From assembly GCA_001939145.1 (NCBI GenBank), contig LSRX01000056.1, positions 35,341-99,340 on the forward strand: DNA of 64,000 nucleotides. The letters are read 5' to 3'. Of the stretch, positions 41,999-53,992 are shown one piece after another; the stretch's first letter is position 1, and each line of letters starts with the position of its first letter. The stretch comes from Symbiodinium microadriaticum (lineage: Eukaryota > Sar > Dinophyceae > Suessiales > Symbiodiniaceae). The notes below the pieces were generated by a model. That model was not told the origin of the DNA, made no database searches, and saw nothing but the letters and a program-made list of their open reading frames with translations. The position numbers and the translations under genes were made by a program.

Positions 41999-42610
41999 TT
42001 GCGAGCTAGCTGGGATCCCAGAATTTATTGCACCGATGCCTGCCCCTCCGGTTATGCCGTGCTCGAGCGGTACCTCGGGGACAGTTGGTCGCGTGAGGTC
42101 GGGAAGGAGGACGAACGATGGCGTTATCATCGGTGCGAGTCTCAACCACCTCCTCGCGCGGCTGCCCTCGGTGATATCCTTGAAGACGTTCGGACTGTCA
42201 GGCCGGACATCGAGGGCGAATGCGAGAGAGCATGGGCCTTAGATGGGCGTTTTCCGGAGGTGCCTCGGTGGGTGCTGGACGCAGGTGATGGGAAGCTACT
42301 TTGGCGAGCAGGCTTTGAACACAAGGACGGGATCCATGTGCTCGAGGCCAGAAGCATTCTTGGTGCAGTTAAACATGTTTGTCGAGACTCACGGCGGCAT
42401 GGTACACATGTGGTTGTCCTAAACGATAACATGGGCACGGTTCTCGCGTCACAAAAGGGTCGATGTGCTCATTTCGGCTTGCTAAGAGTTTTGCGACGTA
42501 TTGCAGCGCACACTCTGAGTTGTGGTATTCGGTGTCATGTGCGCTGGGTCCCTTCGGAGTTGAATGTCGCGGATTATGACAGCCGGTGGCGTGAGAGATG
42601 CGAGCCAAGG
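41999..42610 (+). pseudogene. DIRS-like RNase H
   Basis: RIYCTDACPSGYAVLERYLG gives the first catalytic Asp, HVLEARSILGAVKHVCRDSR the Glu, VVVLNDNMGTVLASQKGRC the second Asp, and VRWVPSELNVADYDSRWRE the C-terminal Asp segment. The order and spacing (about 190 residues) are those of the RNase H that follows RT in DIRS and Ty3-like elements. Its frame continues past the domain but coding moves to another frame for the recombinase. Confidence 0.75.
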
Positions 42611-42619
42611 GTCACCAAG

Positions 42620-43898
42620 CATGATCATGGCCACTCGGGGGGCCAGAACAAAGAGGAAGGTGGAGGTGCTCACGAAGCAAGAGGTCAACAAGGCGAACAA
42701 GCGTTGCAGAAGCCCGCCTGTGCAAGAGTGCTTGGAGAGAATGAGGCCCGAGAGAAGCCCGTCACCATCGAGGGGGGCGGCATCGGGGAATGTCGCCTCC
42801 ATGGACTTGCGGAAGCTGCTAAAGGGCCAAGCTCGAAAGATGGAGCGGGCCCGAAAGCGGCAGAGGAAGTATGGGGTAAGAGCTCGGGGGCTTCTTGGCG
42901 AGCGGTCCCTCCTCGAGATCCACAGCGTGACGGAGCAAACAAGGAAGGACTACGCCGCGAAGGTGGATGGCTTTATGGAGTTCGTGAGGTTCTACATGGT
43001 CCCGATCAAGAAAGACACCGAGCTCGACGCGGCCTTGTGCGACTACGCAGAGCACCTTTTCCTGAGTGGGGAAACTTGCAGTTTCGGCCAGAAGCTGCAG
43101 GCGGCCCTCGAGTACGTCCGACCCGAGACAGCTCGCGACGGGTCGCTGCGCCTTCCTCGCGTCAAACGGGCACTGAAGGGGTGGCGAAAGCTATCCCCCG
43201 CACAGTGCCGCTTGCCGATGCTGGAGTTCTTGAAAAGTGCGCTCAGTGGAGTTTTCTGTACCTGGGTCACAAAGACATGGCGCTTTACAACGAGCTGACG
43301 TACTCCACGTACGCCCGGCCGGGCGAGGCTCTCAGAATGAAGGCCGTGGCAGCCAGAACTGGACGAGTACAAGTTCTCGGTCATCGTGCTGGCACCGATC
43401 GAAAGAGGAGAGGCCAGCAAAGCAGGCATCTACGACGAGGTGTTGGTGTTGGACGACACACGGGTGCCTTGGCTCGAGGAGCTGATGTTGACACACGTTC
43501 GTCAGAGGCTGCGCGATGGCGAGGATGCGGACATGTGGGAGTTCACAGCGGGGCAGCACCTCGAAACGTGGAGGCGGGCTGTTGCCGCCTTGGACATCGG
43601 GGACATCGCCCAGAGCCCTTACCAGAACAGACACGGGGGGGCCAGCCGCGACCACCTGCTGCGACTCCGCAGCGTCCCAGCCATTCAGAGGCGGGGGCGC
43701 TGGGCTGTGGACTCGAGTGCAAGGATCTACGACAAGCCAGGGAGATTGCAGCAGATGGTGAACAAGCGCAGCAAGAAATGGTGGGACCTGGGCGAGAAGA
43801 TCCGGTTGAACTTTCGGGATTTCTACCGCAATGGTACCATGCAGCTTCCTCGCGATCTTCGGTGTGCTCTGAAGAATGCAAAGACAAAAAGTTCCTGA
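42620..43898 (+). pseudogene. DIRS-like tyrosine recombinase
   Basis: The N-terminal arm (42,790-43,190) is basic and helical, with EIHSVTEQTRKDYAAKVDGF, the core-binding fold. The catalytic part begins in another frame with YSTYARPGEALRM (43,300-43,340; first catalytic Arg). It ends in a third frame with YQNRHGGASRDHLLRLRS and GRWAVDSSARIYDK, carrying the His, second Arg, Trp/His position and the nucleophile Tyr (RIYDK, about 43,725). The enzyme would integrate a circular cDNA without a target duplication. Two frame changes inactivate it. Confidence 0.75.
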
Positions 43899-44490
43899 GC
43901 CTTTTCGGTGGAGTGGGCGAGTGCGCAAAGGTTTTTGCGAGCAAAGGAGGTGCAGCGGCAGTAATTGATCTTTCCTACGGCACTTGCAATGCCTTTCAAA
44001 GTTCAGTGCTTGGAACAAGATTCGAAAAGCAGCGCATCTCTTCAGCTTAATCGGCATAGATTTGCCATGTAACACCTGGACCCGGGCGCGCAGGGCGCCG
44101 CCTTGGTCCTCTTTGCCAGGGCCGCTGAGAGGTGATCACAGCAGCAGTGTGCTTGGACGCCCTGACTTAAAGCCACGCGACCAGCTAAAAGTACAGGCTG
44201 CAAATCGCATGATGTACGGTGCCTGCACTCTTATTCGGCTTTGGCTTCAGCGAAACATTCCAGGTTACTTGGAAAATCCATTGTCTTCTAGGCTGTGGCT
44301 AGCTCCGCCTGTGAAGGAGCTGCTCAAGCTTGACCGCGTGCACTTCATCAAGACACACATGTGCATGCATGGCACCCAGTGGAAGAAGCCCACGGGGATC
44401 CTAGTCTGGTGCTGCAAGCCTTTCACTTTGCCCCGCTGTTCAGGCAAAGGCAAGTGTAGCCGCACTGGAAAAGCCACATCCAGCTGACCG
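43890..44490 (+). pseudogene. DIRS-associated methyltransferase-like domain
   Basis: KKFLSLFGGVGECAKVFASK with AAAVIDLSYG is a Rossmann-type SAM-binding start (F-x-G-x-G). After a frame change, LIGIDLPCNTWTRAR provides a P-C pair like the catalytic PC of C5-cytosine methyltransferases. YLENPLSSRLW and HMCMHGTQWKKPTG follow the arrangement seen in methyltransferase-like domains of DIRS elements. The domain lies after the recombinase, whereas in classical DIRS1 it lies near RT/RNase H. Whether it methylates DNA is unknown. Confidence 0.6.
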
Positions 44491-44749
44491 GAATCAGAGG
44501 TTCGAGATTCGCTACGGAGCGAACACAGATCTACCCAAGAGGCTTTGCAGCGTCACTTGTGAATGCTTTGTGCTGACTTAAAACATCCCACCCTCGCCTC
44601 CCAGGGCCATTCTGTACATGGGCTTGGGATTTTCTGACCAAAGGTCACGTTTCTGAGCCCAGGGGGGCACTCGCTGTGTAACAGCAAGGGAGGCGTTTTT
44701 GCTGCGCAGACACGCTCCTACTACAGATGGATATGCAACGATTGCATGC

Positions 44750-45240
44750 ACAAAGTTGCGAGTGATGCCACTGGTCAGGGTTTGTATGCATGAACTGGAC
44801 GTGCCCCGGCTCGGCACCTACGAGCTTCTCCGGCGAGAGATTGTTACGTTCGCAAAGAACAAGCGAGCCTTTGCTGTAGACGATTCTGGGGACACCGACT
44901 ATGCCAAGTGAAGTGGCAAGGGGAAACCGAAAGGAAAGCAGGATATTAGGACCTGTCGCACTTGCGGCAAGACCGGCCATCTGATGAAGGATTGCTGGCA
45001 GAACAAAGGAAAGGATAAAGGAGGTTCTCGTGGTTCCGGTGGTTACCCCAGTAAGCCCAAGGATACCCCAGAAAAAGGCAAAGGAGGTGCGGCTCAAGGT
45101 GGTGGGGGCCGCGGCAAAGGTAGCAAAGGCCACGCCCGGGAGCTTGAAGAGGACGCCAGAAAGGCGTCGACGAGCCAGAGCAGGAGGCTGGAGAGGAAGC
45201 CGTTGTGTGGGTTTCGTCGGCATGCTCGAGGGCGGTGATG
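44750..45240 (+). pseudogene. LTR-retroelement gag fragment with CCHC zinc knuckle
   Basis: The frame MHELDVPRLGTYELLRREI...AFAVDD ends at a TGA (44,909-44,911) but continues open in the same frame with CRTCGKTGHLMKDCWQ, a classic C-x2-C-x4-H-x4-C knuckle (44,955-45,002), followed by a Lys/Gly-rich tail. This is a different gag type from the CCCH Gag at 4.4-7.3 kb. No protease or pol is attached, so it is a remnant. Confidence 0.65.
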
Positions 45241-46640
45241 ACCCCAAGGATGAAGAGGAAGGCCGCGACCCCAAGAAGCCTGAGAAGAGGAAGAAGTGGA
45301 GGAAGAAGTGAAAGACGAAAAAACAGAGGCCCAGGAAGGGGCCGAGGAGCATCCAGAAGAGGATGCCAATGATGAGGGCGGTTGTGGTGCGGGCTCGTCT
45401 CGAGACCCACCAGCCCGTGAGCTTGTGAGTGGCCGTGCTAGGGCCAGTGGGGTCCTGCAGGGGAACCTCTGTTTAAGAGGCAGGCCGAGCTCGGAGAAAG
45501 CCTGGCCAAGGCGACGAGCCATGTCGAGCGAGCGGGCAACGAAAGCCAGCTGGAGGATGTCTGGCCCAGAAAAACAAGCGGGCCGGGAGTCTGTGCGGCA
45601 CCAGGCCGACCTGGATGCCGGAAGGAACCCGAAGCTGCCGAAGAGGTGGCGGAGTCTCTGAAAAGACTGGAAACAGCTTTGAGGACAGCGCTGTGGCGAC
45701 GGGCAAGAGATGCCAACCCGGTTCGGGACCCACCAGAGAAGGAGCCCGCTCGGGACCCACGAGAAGGAGCCCGCGAAGAAACCCGTGATGGGGAAGAGCA
45801 AGATCTTGGAGGCGGCGTTGGTTGCGGGCGGCACCAAAGAGGACGCCGAGGCGCAAGAGCAAGAAGGCGGGGCAAGGTCCCAACAAACAAGCTGCCGGCT
45901 TTCGAAGGCGAGAAAGCTACGAGCTCAAGCAGTAAGAAGAGGTGACCAGGTGAAGCAAGTGACGGGCAGCCCCCACAGCCAAGGAGCACCCACGTCCGGG
46001 GGCACATGGTTTAGATGTTGACGACCAGGTGTTTGGGGGATTAATTTGGCATACCCGATGAAAAGTTGAGGAAGCGAACGGTTGCCCTACAGGCACGTTG
46101 CAGAGCGCGGCACGGCAGTAGTGCATGCATTTTCTTTCCTCCTTCCCGTTCCAATGGAGGAAGTTTTGGTCGTAGTTAGCAGTGTCATCGACGTCACCGT
46201 CGGGCAGCAGGACGGCAATCTTCTTGTCCGAAGCATCGGCCTCCACGTTGCTGACACAAGGGTCATGGGCTATGCTGATCGTTCGAATCTCTCGATCTCA
46301 GACCCTTCAAAGGTGGCCTTCAGGTTGTACATTGCGGCCACAGGTAGTATTCGAATAAGCGTTTTGATCATGATGACTCCCGGTGTCTCCTCGACGTCCC
46401 CTGAGGCGACCAGCCCCGCAAACTACAGCCTTGCCGAGACTGCGGTGCCCGCCGTCGGGGATCTTCGGCAAAAGTTCTATGGCCTGCCAGACAGCCTGAC
46501 ACCTAGTCCGCCAGTTGATAAACACCTTTCTCTCAGAGACCCGTTCGTTCAGGCTGCGAGGTCTTCTTGCAGGTCTTGGCCAGCAGCGTGAACCCGGCTG
46601 ACCGGACGGCAGCCGGGCCCTTCCCACAGGCACCTGTACT
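45241..46640. other. Charged low-complexity ORFs, unassigned
   Basis: From 45,296 to 45,945 plus-strand frames are rich in Glu, Lys, Arg, Pro and Ala (EEVKDEKTEAQEGAEEHPEE and similar) and may continue the gag remnant or be linker sequence of another element. At 46,080-46,590 a plus-strand frame of 169 codons and a minus-strand frame of 109 codons overlap; neither shows a known domain. Confidence 0.3.
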
Positions 46641-48808
46641 GTGCAGTGAGGGCGGCCTTTGCTGTTGATCGCCCTTTGCAGGTGATGGGTTCCGATATCG
46701 TGGCAGTCGTGGAGGCTGTTCAGCCAAGCTGCAGACGCCTAAACGTGGGAGTGCCTAGGCGTTTAAACTCAAGATGCGGGTGCCTGGAGTTCTTCCCAGT
46801 CGCTTCGTTGAGTCGGGTACAATGCGCGTCATCTCGGAGTGCGCGCCACGGGCGACCATCTTCGCAGGCCAGGAAAGTGAGGTCTGAGGCATGCCGTGGC
46901 TCCTATGGGCCTCTCGGGCCATGGAGGCCACGTTAGCTGTGCACTGCACTCTGCGAGCTGCTTCCGCTGCCCCACGTCCCGCGATTGTCTTTCTAGATTT
47001 CTAGGTTCCTGGAAATCAGTCATGAGCCTTCCCCCAAAATCGCTCCCAACCTTGGAAGACATGTGTAGGAGTCCTTTGTCGGAAGATTGGTCGCCTGAGG
47101 ACCGCATCTGGGCCGACATCGGAGCCGTTGTGGAAACAAAAAAAGGTCGAAAGGGCAAGGAGACCTTTGGCTGAAGAAACAAGTACGGGGTTGCGCCTTT
47201 TGCAGTGCCGCAGTGCCTTCAAAGGAATGGTGCCTTTGCGCCTTTCGCAGGGTCCCAAGTTTCAACTAAGCTGCACTCGTACCGCTGCGAGCTCGTGTTG
47301 TAGGGCTCTCTTGCAGGCTGTGGCTCTGGAGTCGCAGCTGGGCGCCATGCCCAAAAACGTCTCGGCCCAGAGCCCAGCCGCATCGTGTGAGGCGAGCGGC
47401 TTTGTAAGAGTCACCAAAGCTTGCACAGAAGGGCATTTACAGCCACTGCGACGATGCGCCACAGCAACTTTCCCAGGTTTTGGAAGCTGCGGCTCTGCCA
47501 AAGGCCAAAGTGATGGAGTCCGTTGCAATTGTGCTGCCATGTTCCGTGGGAACTGAGGTGTCTTTGACGTCGTACAAGGCCCTGAAATGGTATGGTGGCG
47601 CGCCGTATGGGCAAGACGTGACGGTTTTAATCCTGGGTGGCAGTGGCGGCTGTGGCAGCACGGGGATACAGTTGGCCAAGGTGCTGCGGGATGCACGTTA
47701 GTTCTAGGCCGTGGTGTATCCCTTCGAGCAAATATTTCATCTACTTAGTATAGTCAAGTCGTAAGCAGGACAACCATTCGCAACAGGAAAGAGTGGCTTC
47801 CAAAAAGCCAAGCCTTTTCCAGACAGAGTGTTGCGAGATGGTGTTGTGAATTTGGATTGTTTCTAAGTGCCTGTAGCGGCTGCGGAGTTGCACCCCTCGT
47901 GAGTTTGCCTTCTGCGAAGCGGACCAGTGCGGGGATTTTATCACAGTAAGCCTGTTGGTATGTTCACAAAAGCAGGCATGGGGCGCCACCACGATCATCA
48001 CCACCACGTCTGTGGCGAATGAACTATATGTGCGACGATTGGGAGCAGATCGTGTTATCGACTACACGACGCAAAACTGGTGGGAGGCACGTATAGACTC
48101 TCGTGGCGACAGATCGAAAACTCGCCGTGAAGCAGTTAATGTCGAAGAGGATGCACGCAATTGGAGTTTGAGCCTGGTCAGGGCTTGTTGATGCTTTCAG
48201 GTCCTATCTGAAGGAACCGTGGATGTCGTTTACGACACGGTCGGCGAAGCCGGAACGGGGGACAGGGCGATGGCTTTGTTGCGTCAAGGAGCTCAAGAAT
48301 GCACATGAACTGTGACTGATACGTGAGTTATGCGTGTGAGAAGTAAATCTGACTTCAGCCTTGCCCCAATATATCGAGGAGGCTACTTTGTCACCATCGC
48401 CGGGGCCCTCCCTCAGAAGCCACGGGCCGACATCAGGAGCTCCACTTTCATCAACTCAGCAACAAATCTTCAGAACTTTCAGCTTCTTGGTCCGGACAGC
48501 TGCAAACACCTGCAAACCGTGTGTGTATGTCGCCAAGCGCGGACGTTCACAGACATGGCTCAGGCTCCTTGACGAGCTGCGAGATTTGGTGGACCGTGGG
48601 CACTTGCGAATGCCAGAGCTCCAGACCTTCGAGCTGGCAGACATCCTGAAAGCTTTTGACGCTTCGGCCCCTTGGCAGCCCTGGGGGGTTTTGGGGCCCG
48701 ATCGGCTGAGCTTTTTGGAAGCCGAGGCCGCTCACCATGTGCGCGGCAAGCTTGTCATTCAGATGCCCGCGGCGAGGAATCTCACGCTGAGAGAGTTTCT
48801 CTCCTGAT
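46640..48808 (+). CDS. Medium-chain dehydrogenase/reductase (quinone oxidoreductase-like), multi-exon
   Basis: Exons recognised: SVAIVLPCSVGTEVSLTSYK with ALKWYGGAPYGQDVTVLILG and GSGGCGSTGIQLAKVL (47,519-47,700), carrying the nucleotide-binding loop G-x-G-G-x-G. TTIITTTSVANELYVRRLGA with DRVIDYTTQNWWE (47,978-48,090) follows, then SEGTVDVVYDTVGEAG (about 48,205-48,260), then GGYFVTIAGALPQK with NLQNFQLL (48,376-48,480). The last is LRDLVDRGHLRMPELQTFEL with ADILKAFDAS and VRGKLVIQMP (48,567-48,780). This is the order of zinc-free MDR enzymes such as zeta-crystallin and RTN4IP1-like NAD(P)H oxidoreductases. Catalytic-domain exons upstream are less clear (MGSDIVAVVEAV near 46,685). Confidence 0.8.
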
Positions 48809-48809
48809 C

Positions 48810-49660
48810 CGTTCGGCATCATGCTTCGCGAAACAGCCGTCTGAAGGGAGCGGCAGTGTATGTTTGAGCCGACTCTACACTGCATGGCTCAGCCCCTCTC
48901 GCGGCGAAGGCCCGAAACAACGTCACAGAAGCGGCCCGGCCACTCTTTTCCATGAGGAGCCCTCCGAAAGTCTTTGGCTGCCGAATGCCTCAAAGGCAAA
49001 GGCAAAAGGGGGAAGGCCGGGCAAGAGAGTCGCCCGGAGATCTGCACCAGAGCCCGTTGTGTTTTGGACACCCGATTCCCTGTTACCGCGCACAGTGCTA
49101 AACGCAAGGGCTGCCCTGAATAACTTCGCCATCCAGAGGCTCCAGTCTTTTGTCCCACCTGTTCGCGTTGTCGATGGGCAATTCCGCTGAGTCTCTAACG
49201 GGGCTGAGCTCCTGACCCGAGCTAAGCCTGCCCGGCGAAGGCTTGCAATTGGTCGGACGCGCTTGAACAGGCAATAGAGCTTGCAGAAACAAAGAGAGGC
49301 TGTCGGTCGGTGTCGAGCGATTGCTCCTTGCAAAATTGTACTGTACCAACCCCGAGCCGTGTGGGCGGAAAGTGCGCCCCCTTGCATCACAGATGGTCTT
49401 CACGGACGGCAGCGTCTACAGGCGCGCGCAAGCGCTGAGCAAGTAACGCTGCGCTGTACTGTAAAGTAAAAGAGTGTGTGTGTGTGTGTGTGTGCGCACT
49501 TTTTGGCTTCGCGGCCCGGGGGCCCAGGGGGGTTCGAAGGGCGCGGTGCGCGGCTCTTGGCAGGGGGAAGTTCGAGAAGAACCGTCGCCACGGACACGGG
49601 CATTACAGGCCCAAATAGAAGAAAAGGGGCACCAAGTGTGCTGGTGAGAGAATCCGCCTT
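48810..49660. other. Intergenic, unassigned
   Basis: A plus-strand frame 48,940-49,190 (LPNASKAKAKGGRPGKRVAR then TPDSLLPRTVLNARAALNNF) has coding-like composition but no known domain. A (TG)n microsatellite lies at 49,473-49,494. Confidence 0.35.
49473..49494. repeat. (TG)n microsatellite
   Basis: Perfect GT/TG dinucleotide run of about 22 bp. Confidence 0.9.
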
Positions 49661-49739
49661 ACAGCCGCACAGCCGGTGGAAGATCGCGCTCTGTCAGGAA
49701 CCAAGATGGCAGCCGTGGCCTCGGTGCTCGATGTCACAC

Positions 49740-50640
49740 AGAGAAGGGGGAGCGCTCGCCGTTGTCAGCCCCCATCTACACGGGCCCGTGGAAGAACGAC
49801 GAGCCGGGCACGGGCTACGCCGACATCCTCTACCCCTCGGGCCACCGCTACAAGGGCAAGGTCTGCGACGGCTGCCGAGACGGCAAAGGCTCTTTGTGGC
49901 ACCAGGGCCCGGGTCTCAGAGCCGAGGGAGCCGAGAGAGCCGGTGCGCGTCGGTGCGCGTCGCAGCGCTCTCTGAGACTCGGATGGCGATTCCACCTTCC
50001 TCTACTGCGGCCACTGGGAGGAGAGGGAGAGCCAGAAGCGTGGCCCCGCTCTCCTTCGCACACACTTGAGAAGCCGCATAGGCAGACGAGATGCACGGTG
50101 AGGGCGAGCTGCATTGCAGCGATGGTGTGTACCGTGGCCAGTTCGTGTGATCATCTCAGATGCTACGGAGAGGACCTCTACTGCAGAGCACGCGACACAG
50201 CTGAGGAACGGTCTTCGGGAGGGCAAGGGCAGGTTTGAGTATGCGCGAAGCAAGGCGCCTTTGCCCGAAACAGATAGAGAAGTGCTGTCACGAGACAATG
50301 AGGACACTCTGAGTTACTACGACGGCGAGTGGGAAGAGGCGGGTCCAATAGGAGTTTATTTTCTGCCGTGTCTCTTCCATTTCCCCAGGATCAGCCGCAG
50401 GGCACTGGCACCTTCGTCGATGAACACGGCCAGGAGTTCTGCGTCCGTCGCTCAGAGCTTCGAGCCTGGGCCGCGTCTTCTTCGTTAGCGCAAAGAGCAA
50501 GGACCGGGAGTTCGAGCAGGGGGACCTGGTCGGAAGCCGCCTCACCGGGAGGTGCCCGGGGAGGAGTCTTGGGGGAGAGGGAGTTTCACCCAACTTGCGG
50601 GCCACCCTTGCTGCATGTCTCGTCTATTGGGGCGACGAAT
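49740..50640 (+). CDS. Second MORN-repeat gene (multi-exon)
   Basis: Exon 1 region (49,765-49,912): IYTGPWKNDEPGTGYADILY with PSGHRYKGKVCDGCRDGKG are two successive MORN units. A third, LRNGLREGKGRFEYA, lies at 50,200-50,245, and YYDGEWEEAGP at about 50,315-50,347 is a half unit continued after an intron. QPQGTGTFVDEHGQEF (50,393-50,440) completes the unit. MORN repeats have the pattern Y-x-G-x-[WF]-x-x-G-x-x-[HD]-G-x-G. These proteins usually form membrane-associated scaffolds; no catalytic domain is visible. The intervening stretches are presumed introns. Confidence 0.65.
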
Positions 50641-50765
50641 CAAGCTTCGTGAAAGCAGCGGTGCCTATGCCGTTCTTGCGAGAAGGGATTCTTTGGCTGT
50701 CTTGAGGGTAAAGACCTCATGTGCCGGAGGGCGCCTGCCAACAAAAACCCGTGCCTCGGAGGGCG

Positions 50766-50899
50766 GCCTTCTGAAAGCGCGGTTTACTCGGCAGCTTTCC
50801 GAAGGAATTTCGTTTGAAGCGTCCATGTGCAGACATCGGAAGAACGACTCGGCGACTCGAGGCAATGTCTAACGTCTTCGCTGATCCGTGACCTGCGAT
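50766..50899 (-). repeat. 134-bp dispersed sequence, copy 2 (inverted)
   Basis: Reverse complement of 6528-6661 with two differences. It lies just downstream of the second MORN gene. Flanking sequences on both sides differ from those of copy 1 immediately outside the 134 bp, so the unit's limits are sharp. Confidence 0.75.
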
Positions 50900-53800
50900 C
50901 TTGTTGGCCAGTTCTACCGCTTGATGGCTTCTCTTCTCGAGACTAGTTCGTCGGTGAAGATCCGATCTGACGCTGTTGACTGTTTGCATCAAGGTCGAAG
51001 TCTTGTGCAGCGTGATGCGCACCGTTGCTCCGCAGGTCCAAGCGCATCTTCTCGGTGAAGACCATCTCCTCGGTGTCCTTGTCGCTCTCGAAGCCGGATA
51101 GGGGAGTCAAAGATACAGTAGTTGTCAGAATCGCAGAAGTGCTATCTGCAGGCAGAAGCCGTCTTCCAGCAAAGTTCTTCCAGGAGAAGCCAAGCGCACC
51201 TTGTCTGTAGGATGTGCAGGGAGCTTGTGGCACACAGGACCCAAGAAGGAGATCCCTCATGCCGGCACAGTCTGCCAAAATGCGGGCCTGCTTCCGGAGG
51301 AGGACATGACATGCACTAAAAACTAGCCGACCTTGGCCAACGCGCTGAAAGGAACCTGCCCAGACGCGAGTGATCGACGTGGGAAGTGGTGTCAGCAATG
51401 CACGCAGCCGCCCGGCCCACTGCGGGCCCGAAGACGCATCTCGTCTACTGGCTTCAGGGAGGCAACGCTGAACATAGAAGCGGCTTCAATAGGGACGGAG
51501 AAGCATGAACACATTCGTTTAACGGGCGATTCATATTATCACCGATGCAGCTTTGCCGAGTCCGTTGGTCTGCGTTGGGCATGAGCAGAAGTGAGCAGAA
51601 GTGAACCGGTCAGATGACTTGAAATGGATGAAGGCGTGGCTTCCTTGTACATAGCCGCGACTGGCCTCCGGAAGCCGCGCTAAAGCTTTCATCTTGTTTC
51701 ATGCTACGGATGAAGCACGTCCATAGCAGAGCTTGCAAAGATACAGACGCAATTCAGTTCTTGGCTTCTGGGGTCCTCGCTTTGCAGTTGTTTTCCGCGG
51801 TCGCACACCCTGGCAAGGAGAACCCCCCTCCCTCCCCTCCTAAGAGCATGCTCTTGATATCCCAGCTGATCCCAGCTGCTTTGAAAAAAGCCGCTGGGAG
51901 TGCGGCTGCCGAAGAGCAGCGGCTGTAGCTCACAGCGACTCCGGAGCGGCTTTGGGAGCATACCAGTTTAGGAGCAGACCAGCATACCCACGGGCTGCTG
52001 CGCTTCTGCCTTCTTTGGGGAATCTCGGCTGCTGCGCTTCCCATGTAGCCCTGGGTGCACGGGGCGCATCCCCGGAGCACACCCCACCGTCGTCGCGCCA
52101 CATGCACTGTACTCGAGGGGTCAGGGTGGACGTCGGGGTGCTTCTGTCCAGGCTGCCGAGGCACCTCCTCGCGACGCAAGGACCTTCTCGTGTACGCGGG
52201 GCCCACTTTCACAGGCAGCAGCCACAACATCCCGACGAGACTGGCCACAGCGTTAGCCCAGGGGGACAAGATCTACCTGGCCAGGATTTGTATGAAGACC
52301 TTGAGCCGTGGCATTTCCTGTCCGTTACCGAGACAAGCAAATGCCAAAAAAAGATGAATGCTGACAGGAGCTTTACAAGAAGAGCGCCCACGCTCCTCAC
52401 CTTTGCTGCCCTGCTTTAAGAGCTCCAAACGAGGAGGAGCCCTCCTGTGCCCTGCCCCGGCACCTCTGCACCTCTGCAGCGTCACTCGCTGCGACGAATC
52501 GGGAACAAACACAAGTAGTCACGGAGACTTCCCGTCGCGGCCTAAGCGACAGCAAGTCCCGAATCACAGCGAAAGGCTCAAGGAGACATCAAGTTCGTGC
52601 TGCCTTTTTCTAAGTGCGGCCAGCCCACTGGCACCAATCCTGCCAGAGATCCCTTGCTCGAGGAACTTCAACAAACCCGCACACATCTTGCCTGCAAACC
52701 CCGGGTGCTTCAGCCTTGCTGAGGAAAGCCTCCATCTTGAGTTAAATAGGCACTCCCGGACCAAAGGCAACCCTCGGGATCCCACTTGGCCGGTACCGGT
52801 AGAGCTCATGATCCGGAGAGCATGCCTCGGTCCTTCAAGGATACCGCGTTTTTTTCGATTGCCACTTTGTGACGTGGGCGTCGTCGAAGTAAAAACGACG
52901 TCATGGCATGCACCAACCGACGCCCCACTGATTCCGTGAATGTGGCCAACAAAAAAGGCCACGTGGATTTGGTAGGCTGGCCTAGCCCAGCCTTTATGCC
53001 ACCAAAGCACCGCACAGACCAACCTCGCCGCCAGGGCCTGCTCCCTCGCAGAGGGCCTGCTCCCTCGCAGCACCGCTGGGGGGAAAGGAACAAGGCGATT
53101 GACATCATTGCTAGGCACCGATTGGCCTCCTTTAACACCGTTGTCCTATCACTCTTTGCTTTTCTGAACTCTGCACAAAGCGCAGTTGCCAGATGCTTGG
53201 TTCAGAAGGATAAGGCCAGAAAAAGACCGGCGGTTGGGAAACCCGACCGAAGCATCGGACGGGGCATGGCCATCGCGATGGGCCATGCCATGGAACCTGG
53301 GCAGTCAGGAGCCCGGGGCGCTCCCTGAACGGTATGAGCCCCAACTTCGCTCACGTCACGTCCGAGGTACGAAGGCATGATCGCTAAGGCGCAAAGTGGG
53401 TCTGCGCCTTTATGAAGCGGTGCCGAAATGGAGCGTCTGTGACCGTCCTCCGTCAGCCCCAGGTCTGCGACTTCTGCCTTTCGGATGCATGGAAAAGAGA
53501 TAGTGGGAGGGGCCCGTATGTGTGTGTGTGTGCGCATGGGAGGCAGCAGAGCTCCTCCAGTTTATGAGGCCTGGGGGATGGTTGGGGGAGCGGGGGCGGA
53601 TTTTATCGAAGTGTGTCGGCCCTCGTGTGCTGGCCTTTTCTTTCGTGCCAGAACACACAAAATCCACCAGCCCGAGCTCGTGTTGCTCCACGGCCAGGAG
53701 CAGAGATTTCGACACAGAGAGTGATGGAGCAGAGAGGAGTTGGGGGATGCTTCCGAGGCGCTCGGCTCTTGAAGGGGAGCGTGCGAGCGCTGGGCAACGA

Positions 53801-53992
53801 AGTTTGGACCGCCTTGAGCTCAGAGCGAAGTTGATCTTCCTCCCTTCCCACTGCCCACCAGAAAGGTGATGGAGCAGACGTTTCTCGCAGCTGCCGAACT
53901 CGGTTGCGACCAATGGCGGGACAGCTGGTATAAGCGCCAGAGCTGTGATATGGCTCAATGCTGAATTTTTCAAACAGCTCTTCTTCTGGCAG
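50900..53992. other. Unassigned sequence between the second MORN gene and EMC2
   Basis: Several overlapping frames on both strands, none with a recognisable domain. It probably contains intergenic sequence and possibly the 5' exons of EMC2. A short (TG)n run occurs at 53,519-53,532. Confidence 0.4.

Larger units (their letters stand above)
38150..44560 (+). mobile_element. DIRS-like tyrosine-recombinase retrotransposon (decayed)
   Basis: Domain order is Gag-like, reverse transcriptase, RNase H, tyrosine recombinase and methyltransferase-like, all plus-strand. A tyrosine recombinase in place of a DDE integrase defines DIRS-type elements. At least five frame changes split the coding region, so this copy is not functional. 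I could not identify its inverted terminal repeats or internal complementary region, so the limits are approximate. Confidence 0.75.
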
